A DNA stretch of 64,000 bases from Paractinoplanes abujensis (GCF_014204895.1 NZ_JACHMF010000001.1:6138001-6202000); one strand, 5' to 3'; shown: positions 9,126-18,292, counted from the first letter of the stretch. A program made the numbers and translations. Notes: a model not told the origin generated them from the letters alone.

Positions 9126-10025
9126 ATGGAACTGCGTCAGCTGGAGTACTTCGTAACCGTGGCCGAGGAGGCGAACTTCACCCGGGCCGCCGAACGCGTG
9201 CGCATCACCCAGTCCGGCGTGAGTTCGCAGGTCAAGGCGCTGGAGCACGAGATCGGAGCGCCGCTGTTCGACCGTTCGGGACGCACCGCCCGCCTCACCG
9301 AGACGGGTGCGGCCGCCCTCCCGTACGCGAAAGCAGCCCTGGAGGCCGCCGCCGGTCTGCGGCAGGCAGTGGACGAGGTGCGGGGGCTCGTGCGAGGACA
9401 GCTGACGGTCGGGATGGTGACCGGATGCGAGGTCAAGCCGCTGTTCGCCGCGCTGGCCGCCTTCAGCCGCGAGCATCCGGCGATCGAGCTCGACCTGATC
9501 GAGGACAACTCCGACCGGCTCGTCGCGGGTGTGCGGGTCAGCACGGTGGACGTGGCCCTGGTGGGCGTGGCCGGCGAACCTCCGCAACACCTGGAGTCGC
9601 AGGTGATTGTGCGCGAAGGTCTGGCCGCCATGGCGCCCGCCGACTCCGAAGTGGCCCGCCTCGACCGCATCCCGTTGACCGAGCTCGTCGCGCATCCGCT
9701 GGTCACTCTGCCCGCTGGCACCGGCGTCCGCACCGTGCTCGACGAATCGTGCCTGGCCGCGAGCCTGTTCCCCAATGTGGTGCTGGTCGCGTCGGCGCCG
9801 GGCGCAGTGGCCGAGCTGGCGTCGCGCGGCCTCGGCCTGGGCGTGCTCAGCGAGTCCATGGCGACCGCGTTTCCGCAGCTCAAAACCATTCCCATTGATC
9901 CCGTACGGATCCCCGCCCTGCTCACCCTGACCTGGCGCCCACGGGTCAGTCCCGCACTGGCTGCCCTGCTCCCGCACCTGCGCGAAGCGTTCGCCACCGG
10001 AGCAAGCCCTCTGACGAACCCCTAA
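9126..10025 (+). CDS. LysR family transcriptional regulator
   Basis: The 299-residue protein begins MELRQLEYFVTVAEEANFTRAAERV, the standard LysR helix-turn-helix, with QSGVSSQVKALEHEIGAPLFDRSGR completing it (residues 1-60). The remaining part is the periplasmic-binding-protein-like co-inducer domain (QLTVGMVTGCEVKPLFAALAAF onward). The ATG at 9126 matches the family start. It is divergent from the NTF2-like gene, with a T-N11-A palindrome between them, and overlaps the convergent ferredoxin-reductase gene by 4 bp. Confidence 0.92.
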   Translation: MELRQLEYFVTVAEEANFTRAAERVRITQSGVSSQVKALEHEIGAPLFDRSGRTARLTETGAAALPYAKAALEAAAGLRQAVDEVRGLVRGQLTVGMVTGCEVKPLFAALAAFSREHPAIELDLIEDNSDRLVAGVRVSTVDVALVGVAGEPPQHLESQVIVREGLAAMAPADSEVARLDRIPLTELVAHPLVTLPAGTGVRTVLDESCLAASLFPNVVLVASAPGAVAELASRGLGLGVLSESMATAFPQLKTIPIDPVRIPALLTLTWRPRVSPALAALLPHLREAFATGASPLTNP

Positions 10026-11215
10026 GCGGCGAGGTCGGCCAGCTCGACGCCCGGATCGGCCAGCCGCTTCCGGTCGACCACGGCCCGCGAATGGATCAAC
10101 TCCCCGATCCGGTCGGCCACATCCCAGATGTTGACGTTCATACCCGCCGCGACCCGGCCGTCGACCAGCCAGAACGCGATGAACTCGCGAGCGCCGAGAT
10201 CACCGCGGACGACCACCTCCGCGCCGGGTGGGGCGAACCCCGTGTACTCCATGCCGAGGTCGTACTGGTCGGTAAAGAAATACGGCAGACGGTCGTACGC
10301 GACCGGCTGACCGAGCATCGCCCGGGCCGCGGCCTGTCCGGTGTGGATGGCGACGTCCCAGTGCTCGACCCGCACCCGCCGCCCGAGGAAGGCGTGGTCG
10401 ACGTGCGCGATGTCGCCGGCCGCGAAGATGTCGGGATCGCTGGTGGCGAGGCTCGACGAGACGAGCACGCCGTCGTCGACCGCGAGACCGGCGTGGTCGG
10501 CCAGGGCGACGTTGGGGTTCACGCCGACGCCGGCGATCACCACGTCGGCCGGCAGACGGCGACCGTCGGCCAGCACCACTTCAGCCGGGGTGACCTCGAT
10601 GACGCGAGTACCCAGCACGAGTTCGGTGCCGTGGGCCCGGTGCAGGTCGGCGAAGACCTGGGCCATCTCGTCGCCGAGCACCTTCTGCAGCGGCAGCGCG
10701 CCCGACCCCACGACGGTCACCTGCGCGCCACGGCTGCGGGCGGCCGCGGCAACCTCGAGACCGATCCACCCCGCGCCGACCACCACCACCCGGGTGGCGC
10801 TGGTGATGGCCGCCGAGATACGGAGCGAATCCTCGAGCGTACGGAGAAGGAGGGCCCTTTCTCCGCCCGGAACAGCCAGCGGGCGCGGGCTGGCGCCGGT
10901 GGCGAGCAAGAGTTTCCCGTACGGGATCTCGTCGCCCTCGGCCAGCCGCACCACCTCGGCGGCACGGTCGATCGCGGTGACAGTGGTGCCCAGCCGCAGG
11001 TCGACGGCCTTTTCGCCGTACCAATCCACCGAGTGCACGAAGACGCCGCCGGGCTCATCGGTGCCGAGCAGCAGACCCTTCGAGAGGGGCGGACGCTCGT
11101 ACGGCCGGTCGGTCTCGGCGCCGATCAGGGTGATCGGGCCGGTGAAGCCCTCGTCCCGCAGCGTCTCCACCGCCTTGGCGGCAGCCAGGCCGCCGCCCAC
11201 CACAACGTAGGTCAT
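10022..11215 (-). CDS. FAD-dependent ferredoxin reductase-type oxidoreductase
   Basis: The 397-residue protein starts MTYVVVGGGLAAAKAVETLRDEGF, a dinucleotide-binding motif for FAD. A second Rossmann motif for NAD(P)H is VVVVGAGWIGLEVAAAARSRG near residue 150, and the FAD-pyrophosphate motif DIFAAGDIAHV lies near residue 275. It belongs to the rubredoxin/ferredoxin reductase family that feeds electrons to P450s or dioxygenases; a C-terminal reductase domain (RVEHWDVAIHTGQAAARAMLG) is present. The ATG at 11215 is 5 bp after the stop of the alcohol dehydrogenase gene upstream, so both are one operon. No P450 is nearby. Confidence 0.9.
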   Translation of the reverse strand: MTYVVVGGGLAAAKAVETLRDEGFTGPITLIGAETDRPYERPPLSKGLLLGTDEPGGVFVHSVDWYGEKAVDLRLGTTVTAIDRAAEVVRLAEGDEIPYGKLLLATGASPRPLAVPGGERALLLRTLEDSLRISAAITSATRVVVVGAGWIGLEVAAAARSRGAQVTVVGSGALPLQKVLGDEMAQVFADLHRAHGTELVLGTRVIEVTPAEVVLADGRRLPADVVIAGVGVNPNVALADHAGLAVDDGVLVSSSLATSDPDIFAAGDIAHVDHAFLGRRVRVEHWDVAIHTGQAAARAMLGQPVAYDRLPYFFTDQYDLGMEYTGFAPPGAEVVVRGDLGAREFIAFWLVDGRVAAGMNVNIWDVADRIGELIHSRAVVDRKRLADPGVELADLAA

Positions 11216-11219
11216 AGCC

Positions 11220-12224
11220 TCATCCTCGCGGGTCGATGTGAATCTTCGGTGCCGATCCGCTGCGCCGCCCGGCGAGCACCTCGGCCGCCTCCTCCAGCCC
11301 GACCGTCTCGGCCACCAGCGGTCGAGGATCAACGGCCCCCGAGGCGTACGTCTCGATGGTCTCACCGAGCCCGCCCGACGCGCTCAGAACACCGGCGACC
11401 GTGAGGTCCTTGAGCACGATCCGGCGGGTGTCCACGAGGGACGGCTCGCCGGCCAGACCGATGCCGACGACCCGCCCACCCGGCTCGACGCGGTCGACCG
11501 CGAACGCCGGCAGGTCCTGCGCGTTGGTGGCGTCGATGATCGCGTCGAACGGCACCGCGGGCAGGTCGGCCCGCGTCCACGCGTCGGTGAAGCCCAGCTC
11601 GCGGGCGAAGGCGAGCGACTCCGGGGTGGCGCCGAGCAGGTGCACGTTCGCGCCGCGGGCCCGGGCGAACATGGCGGCGAGCAGGCCGATCGTGCCCGGC
11701 CCCATGATCAGGATCGGCGCGCCCGGGCGCGGGCCGGCCGCCCGCACGGCGCGCAGGGCGTTGCCACCCGGCTCGACCAGGGCGCCCAGTGTGGGGTCGA
11801 CGGCGTCGGGCAGCTCGAAGAGGGCCTTGGCCGGCACGGGCAGGCTCTCGGCCAGCGCGCCCGGCCAGCCGTGCCGGATCCCGATCTCGTAGCGGTCGGC
11901 GCACAGGTGCTGGCGGCCGTTGCGGCAGCGGGCGCAGTGACCGCAGCCGAGCATCGTGTCGCCGGTGACCCGCTTGCCCAGCCACGCCGGGTCGACCTCG
12001 GGGCCGACCGCCGAGACCACGCCGCTCCACTCGTGGCCGATGCGCACCGGGTACGTGGCGTCGCCACTGGCCAGGTAGGCCATGTCGCCGCTGAGGAACT
12101 CCATGTCGGTGCCGCAGACACCGGCCCGCTCGACGTCGACGACCACCTCACCGGGGCCGGCAACGGGCGGATCCACCTCGACGACCTCGGAGCGGCCGGG
12201 CCCGGTGATCACGAATGCGCGCAT
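11220..12224 (-). CDS. Zinc-dependent medium-chain alcohol/sugar dehydrogenase
   Basis: The 334-residue protein has the catalytic zinc residues of the MDR family: VCGTDMEF (Cys37), GHEWSGVV (His, Glu near 64), and a structural-zinc cluster GCGHCARCRNGRQHLC near residues 93-107. The NAD(P)-binding Rossmann motif is GPGTIGLLAAMFARARGANV near 175. It resembles threonine/sorbitol/glucose dehydrogenases; the substrate cannot be fixed from sequence. The first gene of a two-gene operon with the ferredoxin-reductase-like gene. Confidence 0.88.
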   Translation of the reverse strand: MRAFVITGPGRSEVVEVDPPVAGPGEVVVDVERAGVCGTDMEFLSGDMAYLASGDATYPVRIGHEWSGVVSAVGPEVDPAWLGKRVTGDTMLGCGHCARCRNGRQHLCADRYEIGIRHGWPGALAESLPVPAKALFELPDAVDPTLGALVEPGGNALRAVRAAGPRPGAPILIMGPGTIGLLAAMFARARGANVHLLGATPESLAFARELGFTDAWTRADLPAVPFDAIIDATNAQDLPAFAVDRVEPGGRVVGIGLAGEPSLVDTRRIVLKDLTVAGVLSASGGLGETIETYASGAVDPRPLVAETVGLEEAAEVLAGRRSGSAPKIHIDPRG

Positions 12225-12278
12225 GCCGACAGTCTGCCGCCTGAAGCGATCACACGGCCGTGATGCCGCTGACAGCGC

Positions 12279-12848
12279 TCACGCAGCGGGGGTGCTGCCG
12301 GTAGCGCGTGTCATGCCGCCGCTCGTCAATTCACGGATCATGCCGGCCATCTCGACCGGGGCGTGCGGGAAGCCGGAACGCACCCACCAGCCGAGGATGC
12401 CGACAAGCGCGGCGGCGTGGTACTCGGCGACCACCTCGACGGGCAGCCGCAAGCCGTCGTGGGTGCAGAGGTGATCCCGCATCACCTCGACGATCATCTG
12501 GTGCAGGTGCGTGGTGCCGACCGCGCGATAAATCCGCGGGTGCCGGTACGCGTGCTCGAAGATCACGCTGAGCGGCCGGACCGGGTCGCCCGGCGTGCCA
12601 CCCGGACGCCCGCCGTCGAGCCGGCGCATCTCCCGTTCCAGGTCGTCCCGCAGATCCTCGAAGCAGGACGCGAACAGCGCGTCCTTGTCGCGATAGTGCG
12701 CATAGAACGTCGACCGGCCGATGTCGGCCCGATCCAGGACGTCGCGCACCGTGACGCGGTCATAGCCGCGCTCGACGACGAGCTCGACGAGGGCCTCACG
12801 CAGAGCCGCCCGCGTCCGCCGGACCCGCCGGTCGTCCGATGTCGCCAT
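12279..12848 (-). CDS. TetR family transcriptional regulator
   Basis: The 189-residue protein has the TetR helix-turn-helix at residues about 10-58: RTRAALREALVELVVERGYDRVTVRDVLDRADIGRSTFYAHYRDKDALF. The C-terminal half resembles the TetR_C_33-type helical domain. ATG at 12848 is preceded by GGGAGG at good spacing; longer open frames upstream are not conserved. It is divergent from a methyltransferase gene, with a perfect 7-bp-arm palindrome in between, so self- and neighbour-repression is likely. Confidence 0.9.
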   Translation of the reverse strand: MATSDDRRVRRTRAALREALVELVVERGYDRVTVRDVLDRADIGRSTFYAHYRDKDALFASCFEDLRDDLEREMRRLDGGRPGGTPGDPVRPLSVIFEHAYRHPRIYRAVGTTHLHQMIVEVMRDHLCTHDGLRLPVEVVAEYHAAALVGILGWWVRSGFPHAPVEMAGMIRELTSGGMTRATGSTPAA

Positions 12849-12936
12849 CTCGCCTCCCGCTTTTCCGGGCACTTTCCGGATTGTGTGCGGAACGGAACGG
12901 AGTCGCGATTCCGCCCGTTGACCCCTCTCACGGTAA

Positions 12937-12953
12937 CCGAACACGATGTTCGG
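12937..12953. promoter_or_regulatory. TetR operator palindrome
   Basis: CCGAACA-CGA-TGTTCGG is a perfect 7-bp inverted repeat with a 3-bp centre. It lies in the 133-bp region between the divergent TetR (start 12848) and methyltransferase (start 12982), the expected place for the operator. It also supports the methyltransferase start at 12982 rather than the upstream ATG at 12946, which falls inside the palindrome. Confidence 0.7.
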
Positions 12954-12981
12954 AAACGTACTCGATATCCAGGAGCCGATC

Positions 12982-13518
12982 ATGCAGACGTTCACGCACG
13001 CCGAGCAGTACGACCGGCACGCCCTCCGGCTGGGCGGCAAGCTCTACGACCGCGTGGTGGCCGACGCGCGCCAGGTGGGCCTGCCGGACAGCACGAGAGT
13101 TCTCGACGTGGGAACCGGACCGGGCCGGATCCCCCGCGCCCTGGCCGCAGCCGAACCCACCTGGACCATCGACGGCGTCGACCTGTCCCCCCAGATGATC
13201 GAATTCGCCCGGAGCCGGGACAGCCGGGCGACCTACACGGTCGGCGACGTGGCCGCGCTCCCCTACCCCGACGCGAGCTTCGACCTGATCGTCTCGTCGC
13301 TGAGCCAGCACCACTGGTCGCATGTGGACGCGGGGATCCGTGAACTGCGCCGGGTGTTACGGCCGGGTGGGCGGCTCTGGATCTACGACGTGCGCTGGAG
13401 CCTGGGCCGGGCCCGGCGGGCCGCCGAGCGTGAATTCGCCGAGGTACGGCGGGAGCCGGTCCGCCTGACCCGCTGGCCGATCCCCGTGATCGCCCGCCTG
13501 ACCGCCCGGACCGGCTGA
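12982..13518 (+). CDS. Class I SAM-dependent methyltransferase
   Basis: The 178-residue protein carries the class I methyltransferase motifs: RVLDVGTGPGRIPRAL (motif I, SAM binding, near residue 40), DGVDLSPQMIEFAR (motif II near 63), ALPYPDASFDLIVSSLSQHHW (motif IV near 90) and LRRVLRPGGRLWIYDV (post-motif near 120). It is of the ubiquinone/menaquinone or small-molecule methylase type. ATG at 12982 has AGGAG seven bases upstream. It is short for the family but ends normally. It is likely controlled by the divergent TetR regulator. Confidence 0.88.
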   Translation: MQTFTHAEQYDRHALRLGGKLYDRVVADARQVGLPDSTRVLDVGTGPGRIPRALAAAEPTWTIDGVDLSPQMIEFARSRDSRATYTVGDVAALPYPDASFDLIVSSLSQHHWSHVDAGIRELRRVLRPGGRLWIYDVRWSLGRARRAAEREFAEVRREPVRLTRWPIPVIARLTARTG

Positions 13519-14349
13519 ACCCACCCGGGCCGACCAGCCTCCCGCCGGCCAGGGGCGGCCGGCGCAACGCGGGGCGGCGGGGCAGCGTGGCGCGGCCACC
13601 GCAGAGCGATGCGGCAAACATGGGCAACCGGGATTGCGCGGGGCAGCGTGAGACCGGGCAGCGGACGTGACCAGCGCGGCCACCGTATGGCGGCGCGACA
13701 AACGCGGGCAACCGGGGCGGCGCGAGGCGGGGCAGCGCGAGGCGGGGCAGCGCGAGGCGGGGCAGCGCGAGGCGGGGCAGCGCGAGGCGGGGCAGCGCGA
13801 GGCGGGGCAGCGCGAGGCGGGGCAGCGCGAGGCGGGGCAGCGCGAGGCGGGGGCAGCGCGAGGCGGGGCGGGGCGGAGCAGCACGCGACCGGCAAGGCGG
13901 GCGGCGCGCCGCAGGGCGCGAGGCGACGGGCACGGCGCGGGAAGAGCACGCGGCGCAGGAAGAGAGGCTCAGGGCAGCGCGGCGCGCACGGGCGAGACGA
14001 GGCTCCGCGGCACGCACCAGCGCGGCGAGGCTGCGCGGAGCCGCGGAGCGCGAGGTGGCGAGCGCGGCTCAGGAAGCGCGAGCGATGTGGGCCGGACAGC
14101 GCGACGCGCAACGCCAGGCTGAGCGTGGCGGCACGCGATGGGCGAGGTGAGGCCGAGCGAGGCGGGCGGGCAGCGACGGGTAAGGCGAGGCAGCGCGGCA
14201 CCGCCGAGGGCGCGGCGGGCGCGGGGCAGCCGAAGCCGAGGCGGCTCGGATGGGCGCTGATCAAGGCGGACAGAAAGGGCTCCGGGGCGGCAGTAAGGCG
14301 AATCCAGGCGGGTGAAAGGCGAAACGCGAGGTCGGGAAGGAGCGGGCGG
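13519..14349. repeat. Low-complexity, tandem-repeat intergenic block
   Basis: About 830 bp between convergent genes with no credible gene. At 13722-13860 lie nine tandem copies of a 15-bp unit, GCGAGGCGGGGCAGC, the ninth with one extra G and a tenth breaking down. Before it, GCGCGGCCACCG occurs at about 13590 and again at 13674, marking an imperfect 84-bp direct repeat. The rest is diverged GC-rich sequence with related GGCGGGGCAGC words. Long open frames here on both strands are artefacts of the 15-bp period. Confidence 0.85.
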
Positions 14350-15537
14350 TCAGGGGGCTGGTTGCGGGATCTGTGCGGAGCGGCGGGCGGTGGACAGGCG
14401 GGGTTCGGCCAGGACGACCAGCACGGCCGCCGCGGACAGGACGGCGCCGGCCAGGGCGGTTGATCGGGGGCCGCTGCCGGTGAGCAGGGCGCTGCCCAGC
14501 AGGGCGCCGGCTGTGATGCCGACGTTGAAGGCCGTGGACGTGCCCGCGGCGGCCATGTCGGTGCTGGCCGGGGCGACCTCCAGGACCCGGGTGCCGAGGA
14601 TGGAGGCGATGCCGGAGAGGGCGAAACCGGCCACCGCGGTGGAGATGACGGCGGTCAGCTGGTCGGGGCCGAAGGCGAACTGGACGGCCAGCGTCACGGT
14701 CTGGACGGCAGTGCCGGCCAGCAGACTCTGCCAGCCCCAGCGGCCCACGACCAGGCCGGCGACGAGCACGCCGAGCAGGCCGGCCAGGCCGCGCAGGGCC
14801 AGGATCGGGCCGAGGGCGGCCGGGTCGAGGCCGCTGACCCTGGTCAGGAACGGGTCGACGTAGGTGAAGGCGGTGAAGGCCCCGCACACCGCGAGCGCAC
14901 TGGCCACGACGAGCGTGCGGTAGCGGCCGGCGTCGGGCGCGGTGCCGCGGTCGGCGTCGCTTGCGCCGCGTGGGGTCTCGGGGAGCAGCGCCAGCACGAC
15001 GATCAGGATGAGCACTCCGAGCGCGCCCAGGGCCAGGAACGGCAGCCGCCAGCCGGCCTGCTGACCCAGCCAGGTGCCCAGCGGCACGCCGACCAGCGGC
15101 GCGGCGGAGCTGCCGGCGAACACCACTGACAGCGCGCGGCCGCGCAGATGCTGTGGGAACAGACCGGCGGCGGCCGGGGTGACCACGGCCCAGAAGACGG
15201 ACTGGCTCAGCGCGATCACGACCCGGGCCGCCAGCAGGAACGGATAGCTGGAGGCCAGCGCGGACAGGGCCGTGGCGACGGCGAAGACTGCCAGCAGCAG
15301 CACGAGCAGGCGGCGGCGGGGCCAGGCGGCGGTGAGCCGGACCAGCGGCACCGTGGCCACCACGACCACCAACCCGTACGCCGTGACGAGCAGGCCGACG
15401 GTGGATTCGCTGACGCCGAGGTCGCCCGCCATGGCCGCCAGCAGACCGATCGGCAGGGTCTCGACCGTCACGTACAGAAAGGCGCCGAGCGACAGCGCCG
15501 CCAGGGCGACCCAGGCCCGCGGACGACTCGATTCCAT
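14350..15537 (-). CDS. MFS transporter (DHA1/AraJ-like)
   Basis: The 395-residue protein has the twelve-segment layout of a drug:H+ or sugar efflux carrier. It begins MESSRPRAWVALAALSLGAFLYVTVETLPIGLL, a DHA1/AraJ-type first helix with TxETLPIGL, and contains a motif A-like loop (PLVRLTAAWPRRRLLVLLL). The ATG at 15537 fits the family; upstream frame is not conserved. It is divergent from the secreted Ig-like gene by about 80 bp. Substrate unknown. Confidence 0.9.
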   Translation of the reverse strand: MESSRPRAWVALAALSLGAFLYVTVETLPIGLLAAMAGDLGVSESTVGLLVTAYGLVVVVATVPLVRLTAAWPRRRLLVLLLAVFAVATALSALASSYPFLLAARVVIALSQSVFWAVVTPAAAGLFPQHLRGRALSVVFAGSSAAPLVGVPLGTWLGQQAGWRLPFLALGALGVLILIVVLALLPETPRGASDADRGTAPDAGRYRTLVVASALAVCGAFTAFTYVDPFLTRVSGLDPAALGPILALRGLAGLLGVLVAGLVVGRWGWQSLLAGTAVQTVTLAVQFAFGPDQLTAVISTAVAGFALSGIASILGTRVLEVAPASTDMAAAGTSTAFNVGITAGALLGSALLTGSGPRSTALAGAVLSAAAVLVVLAEPRLSTARRSAQIPQPAP

Positions 15538-15616
15538 GTGGCCGACGCTATCGGGGAGGTACGACGGAAATCCGGGTCCGTTCGTATGATCAACCCACGG
15601 GGCCTGCGCCTTTACG

Positions 15617-17542
15617 ATGCGCTGCGTGTCGAATCGGATCGTTCGCGCAGCGCTGTCCGCCGTCCTCGTCGCGGGGTCGACCGCGCTCGTTCTGAGCGTT
15701 TCCGGTCCGGCCCACGCCGTCGACCTGACGGCCCCGCTGCCGATCGCCTCGTTCGGCGACATCGTGGTCAACCCCAAGAGCAAGCTGATCTTCATCAGTG
15801 ACCCGGCCGGGGGCAAGCTGATCACCACCAACTACGCCGGTGTGGTGCAGAAGACGGTCGACAAGCTGCCGGGCATCGCCGGGCTCGCGCTCGACGAGGA
15901 GGACGGCGACGTCCTCGCCGCCCTGCCCGACGCGAAGGCGATCGCCGTCTTCAATCAGAGCGGCACCCCGACCCAGACCTTCACGGCGTCCGGCAACGTC
16001 CGCCCCGTCTCCCTGGCCCGGGCCGGCGGCCGCATCTGGTTCGGTGAGGCGGACGGCGGGATCGGCCGCCTCGACCGCAGCGGCGACGAGCCCGACCTGG
16101 TGCCCGACGCCGTCGCGACCAGCTTCACCAAGACGCCGGTGCTGACCGGCGAGGGCGATCTGCTGGCGGCCACCGACCCGGCTGCCGCCGGAGGCGCCGT
16201 CTCCGTGGTGAACGTCGCGGCCGACACCCCGGCCGTCGTCACCGCGCAGGCGGGCGCGGGTCAGGCCAAGGCCCTCGCGTTCGGCGCCGGCCGCCTGCTC
16301 GTGGCGGGCAACCAGAACTTGGCCCGCGCGCTGAGGACGGCCGACCTGAGCACGCTGCAGAGCTACACCGCGGCCGCCGACAACAACGCGGTAGCCGTGG
16401 CCCCGACCGGGAACGTCGCGATCGGCACCAGCAAGGCCGTCTCCGTGTTCGCCTCCGGTTCGGCCACCGCGAGCAAGCAGTTCACTGTGAAGACGGCCGG
16501 GGTCCTGCAGCCGGGCGCCCTGGCCTGGCAGCCCGACGGTCCGCGCCTGTTCGGGGTCACCGGCCAGGCGGGCCAGTTCGACCTGCAGATCTTCGGCGAC
16601 CCGGCCGTCCTGGCCACCAAGGTCGAGCTGACCGTGCCGGCCAAGGTCGAGCTGGGCAAGACGGTCACGGTCACCGGCGCCTTCACCGGGTCGATCCCGG
16701 CCGGGCTGCCGATGGTGATCACCCGTAAGGACGCGGCCGGCAGCCGCAAGGTCGGGCCGGCGACAGTCCCGGCCAACGGCAAGTTCACGATCTCCGACAA
16801 GCCGGCCCGGGCGGGCACGGTGACCTACACCGTCACGTTCGCGGGCAACGGCGACCACTCCGCCGCGACGGTCACCAAGTCGTTCGGCGTGGGCACCACC
16901 AAGGCCACGACTCTGACGCTGACCCGGGGCGGCAGCGGCGTCCTGGCGTACGGGAGCACGGTGACCTTGACCGCCAAGCTGGGCCCGGCCCACTCCAGCC
17001 GCGTGGTCGAGATCTGGGCCGACCCGTTCGGCGCCGACCAGGCGAACCGGCTCGTCCGCAAGGCCACCGCGAACAGCCGGGGTTTCGTCACGGCCACGTT
17101 CAAGGTCACCCGCAACACGACCTTCTCGGCGGTCTACCGCGGCGACCTGTTCACCGCCGCCCGTACGGCCAAGGTGACCGTCTCCGCCCGGACCAGCGTG
17201 ACGACGTCGATCGCCCGGGCGTACAAGGTCGCCAAGATCGGCGGAGTGTCCTACCACCACCTGCGCAAGTCGGTGAATCCCTACATCACCACGAAGAGCC
17301 CGGCCGTGCCCGGGCGCCGGGTCTACCTGCAGCTCGAATACTTCAACGGGCAGCAGTGGAGGGTCTGGCAGGCCGGTTACTTCGAGATCAACGAGTACGG
17401 CAACCTGTACAACGAGCTCTCCGGCACGCACACGGCCGGCATCAAGTACCGGATCCGGGCGATCTATTTGTACGCCAAGTCGGGCGACACGTTGAACGCC
17501 ACGACTTACGGCAACTACCAGTACTTCACGTTCACGAACTGA
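15617..17542 (+). CDS. Secreted beta-propeller / Ig-like repeat surface protein
   Basis: The 641-residue protein starts with a signal peptide (residues 1 to about 35, cut near PAHAVD). Residues about 40-330 form YVTN/NHL-like strands (GIAGLALDEEDGDVLAALPDAK, VAIGTSKAVSVFASG), consistent with a beta-propeller. Residues about 335-530 hold two Ig-like/bacterial Ig3-like units (KVELTVPAKVELGKTVTVTG, TTLTLTRGGSGVLAYGSTVT). A C-terminal domain with YVYLQL-like strands (VYLQLEYFNGQQWR) ends the chain. Surface adhesion or scaffold role is inference; no catalytic motif is seen. Confidence 0.75.
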   Translation: MRCVSNRIVRAALSAVLVAGSTALVLSVSGPAHAVDLTAPLPIASFGDIVVNPKSKLIFISDPAGGKLITTNYAGVVQKTVDKLPGIAGLALDEEDGDVLAALPDAKAIAVFNQSGTPTQTFTASGNVRPVSLARAGGRIWFGEADGGIGRLDRSGDEPDLVPDAVATSFTKTPVLTGEGDLLAATDPAAAGGAVSVVNVAADTPAVVTAQAGAGQAKALAFGAGRLLVAGNQNLARALRTADLSTLQSYTAAADNNAVAVAPTGNVAIGTSKAVSVFASGSATASKQFTVKTAGVLQPGALAWQPDGPRLFGVTGQAGQFDLQIFGDPAVLATKVELTVPAKVELGKTVTVTGAFTGSIPAGLPMVITRKDAAGSRKVGPATVPANGKFTISDKPARAGTVTYTVTFAGNGDHSAATVTKSFGVGTTKATTLTLTRGGSGVLAYGSTVTLTAKLGPAHSSRVVEIWADPFGADQANRLVRKATANSRGFVTATFKVTRNTTFSAVYRGDLFTAARTAKVTVSARTSVTTSIARAYKVAKIGGVSYHHLRKSVNPYITTKSPAVPGRRVYLQLEYFNGQQWRVWQAGYFEINEYGNLYNELSGTHTAGIKYRIRAIYLYAKSGDTLNATTYGNYQYFTFTN

Positions 17543-18215
17543 GCGGGCGGGCCGCCGAGCGGCCGCGGGCCATCGCCTCGACGCCGGACATCAGGAGCTC
17601 GATCCCGAACGCGTAGTAGCGCTCGGGGTCGGGCTCTTCCGCGTACGTCGCCCCGATCTGCACCATCATCGGGAACTGGTCCATCGGCAGGCATTCGAGC
17701 TCGATCCGTCGCATCCGCCGCCACTCGTCGACCCCGATCCCGCCGTTGCTGGGCGGCGTCTCGACCTGCGCGTGCACCAGGCCGATCACACCGTGCAGCA
17801 GATGGCTGCCGATCCAGTAGCCCTCCTGCGGTGTGAACCCGGCCTGGGTGAGCAGGACCAGCGTGTCCTCGGTGGCCCGGCTGAAGCTGGTGGCGCGGGC
17901 CTTGTCGGACTGGTGCAGAAGGTCGGGCAGGATCGGGTGCCGCCGCATGGCCGCGACGAGCGACTCGACCATCGAGCGCAGCTGCACCGGCCACGGATCG
18001 GACGCGCTGCGGTCGGCCCGGACGTCGGCCAAGGCGTGGTCGACGACGCCCAGGAACAGCTCGTCCTTGTTCTTGAAGTGCCAATACAGCGCCATCGGGG
18101 TGACGCCCAGCTCCTGCGCGAGCCGGCGGATCGTCACCGCCTCCAGCCCCTGCTCGTCGCCGAGTCGCAGGGCTGCCTCGGCGACCGTCGCCCGGCTGAG
18201 TCGTTCTGCTGCCAC
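17532..18215 (-). CDS. TetR/AcrR family regulator with TetR_C domain
   Basis: The 227-residue protein has a TetR helix-turn-helix at residues about 8-52 (ATVAEAALRLGDEQGLEAVTIRRLAQELGVTPMALYWHFKNKDEL). The rest matches the TetR_C (tetracycline-repressor-like) helical ligand domain. GTG at 18215 is chosen because the ATG far upstream would run through the operator region. It is divergent from a DHA2-type MFS exporter, the classic repressor/pump arrangement; the ligand is unknown. It overlaps the convergent Ig-like gene by 11 bp. Confidence 0.9.
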   Translation of the reverse strand: MAAERLSRATVAEAALRLGDEQGLEAVTIRRLAQELGVTPMALYWHFKNKDELFLGVVDHALADVRADRSASDPWPVQLRSMVESLVAAMRRHPILPDLLHQSDKARATSFSRATEDTLVLLTQAGFTPQEGYWIGSHLLHGVIGLVHAQVETPPSNGGIGVDEWRRMRRIELECLPMDQFPMMVQIGATYAEEPDPERYYAFGIELLMSGVEAMARGRSAARPLSS

Positions 18216-18225
18216 TTGACAACCA

Positions 18226-18280
18226 TACAACGTACAGGTGTCATATACGCGGTACATGTACGACGTACATGGACGTTGTA
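18226..18280. promoter_or_regulatory. Nested palindromic operator between TetR and MFS genes
   Basis: Two nested inverted repeats: outer TACAACGT (18226-18233) with ACGTTGTA (18273-18280), and inner CATGTAC-GAC-GTACATG (18255-18271). A TTGACA -35-like box sits at 18216-18221. The ATG at 18269 lies inside the inner palindrome, which favours the downstream GTG at 18293 as the true MFS start. Confidence 0.7.
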
Positions 18281-18292
18281 GAGGGGGATTCG

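Noticed and set aside
13722..13870. CRISPR array
   Set aside because: The repeats are 15 bp and directly tandem without spacers, and no cas gene is present.
12992..14264. Long ORFs on both strands in the 13.5-14.3 kb block (Pro/Arg/Leu and Gly/Arg/Glu repeats)
   Set aside because: They arise because the 15-bp repeat unit is a multiple of three and GC-rich DNA lacks stops. No start signal or conserved domain.
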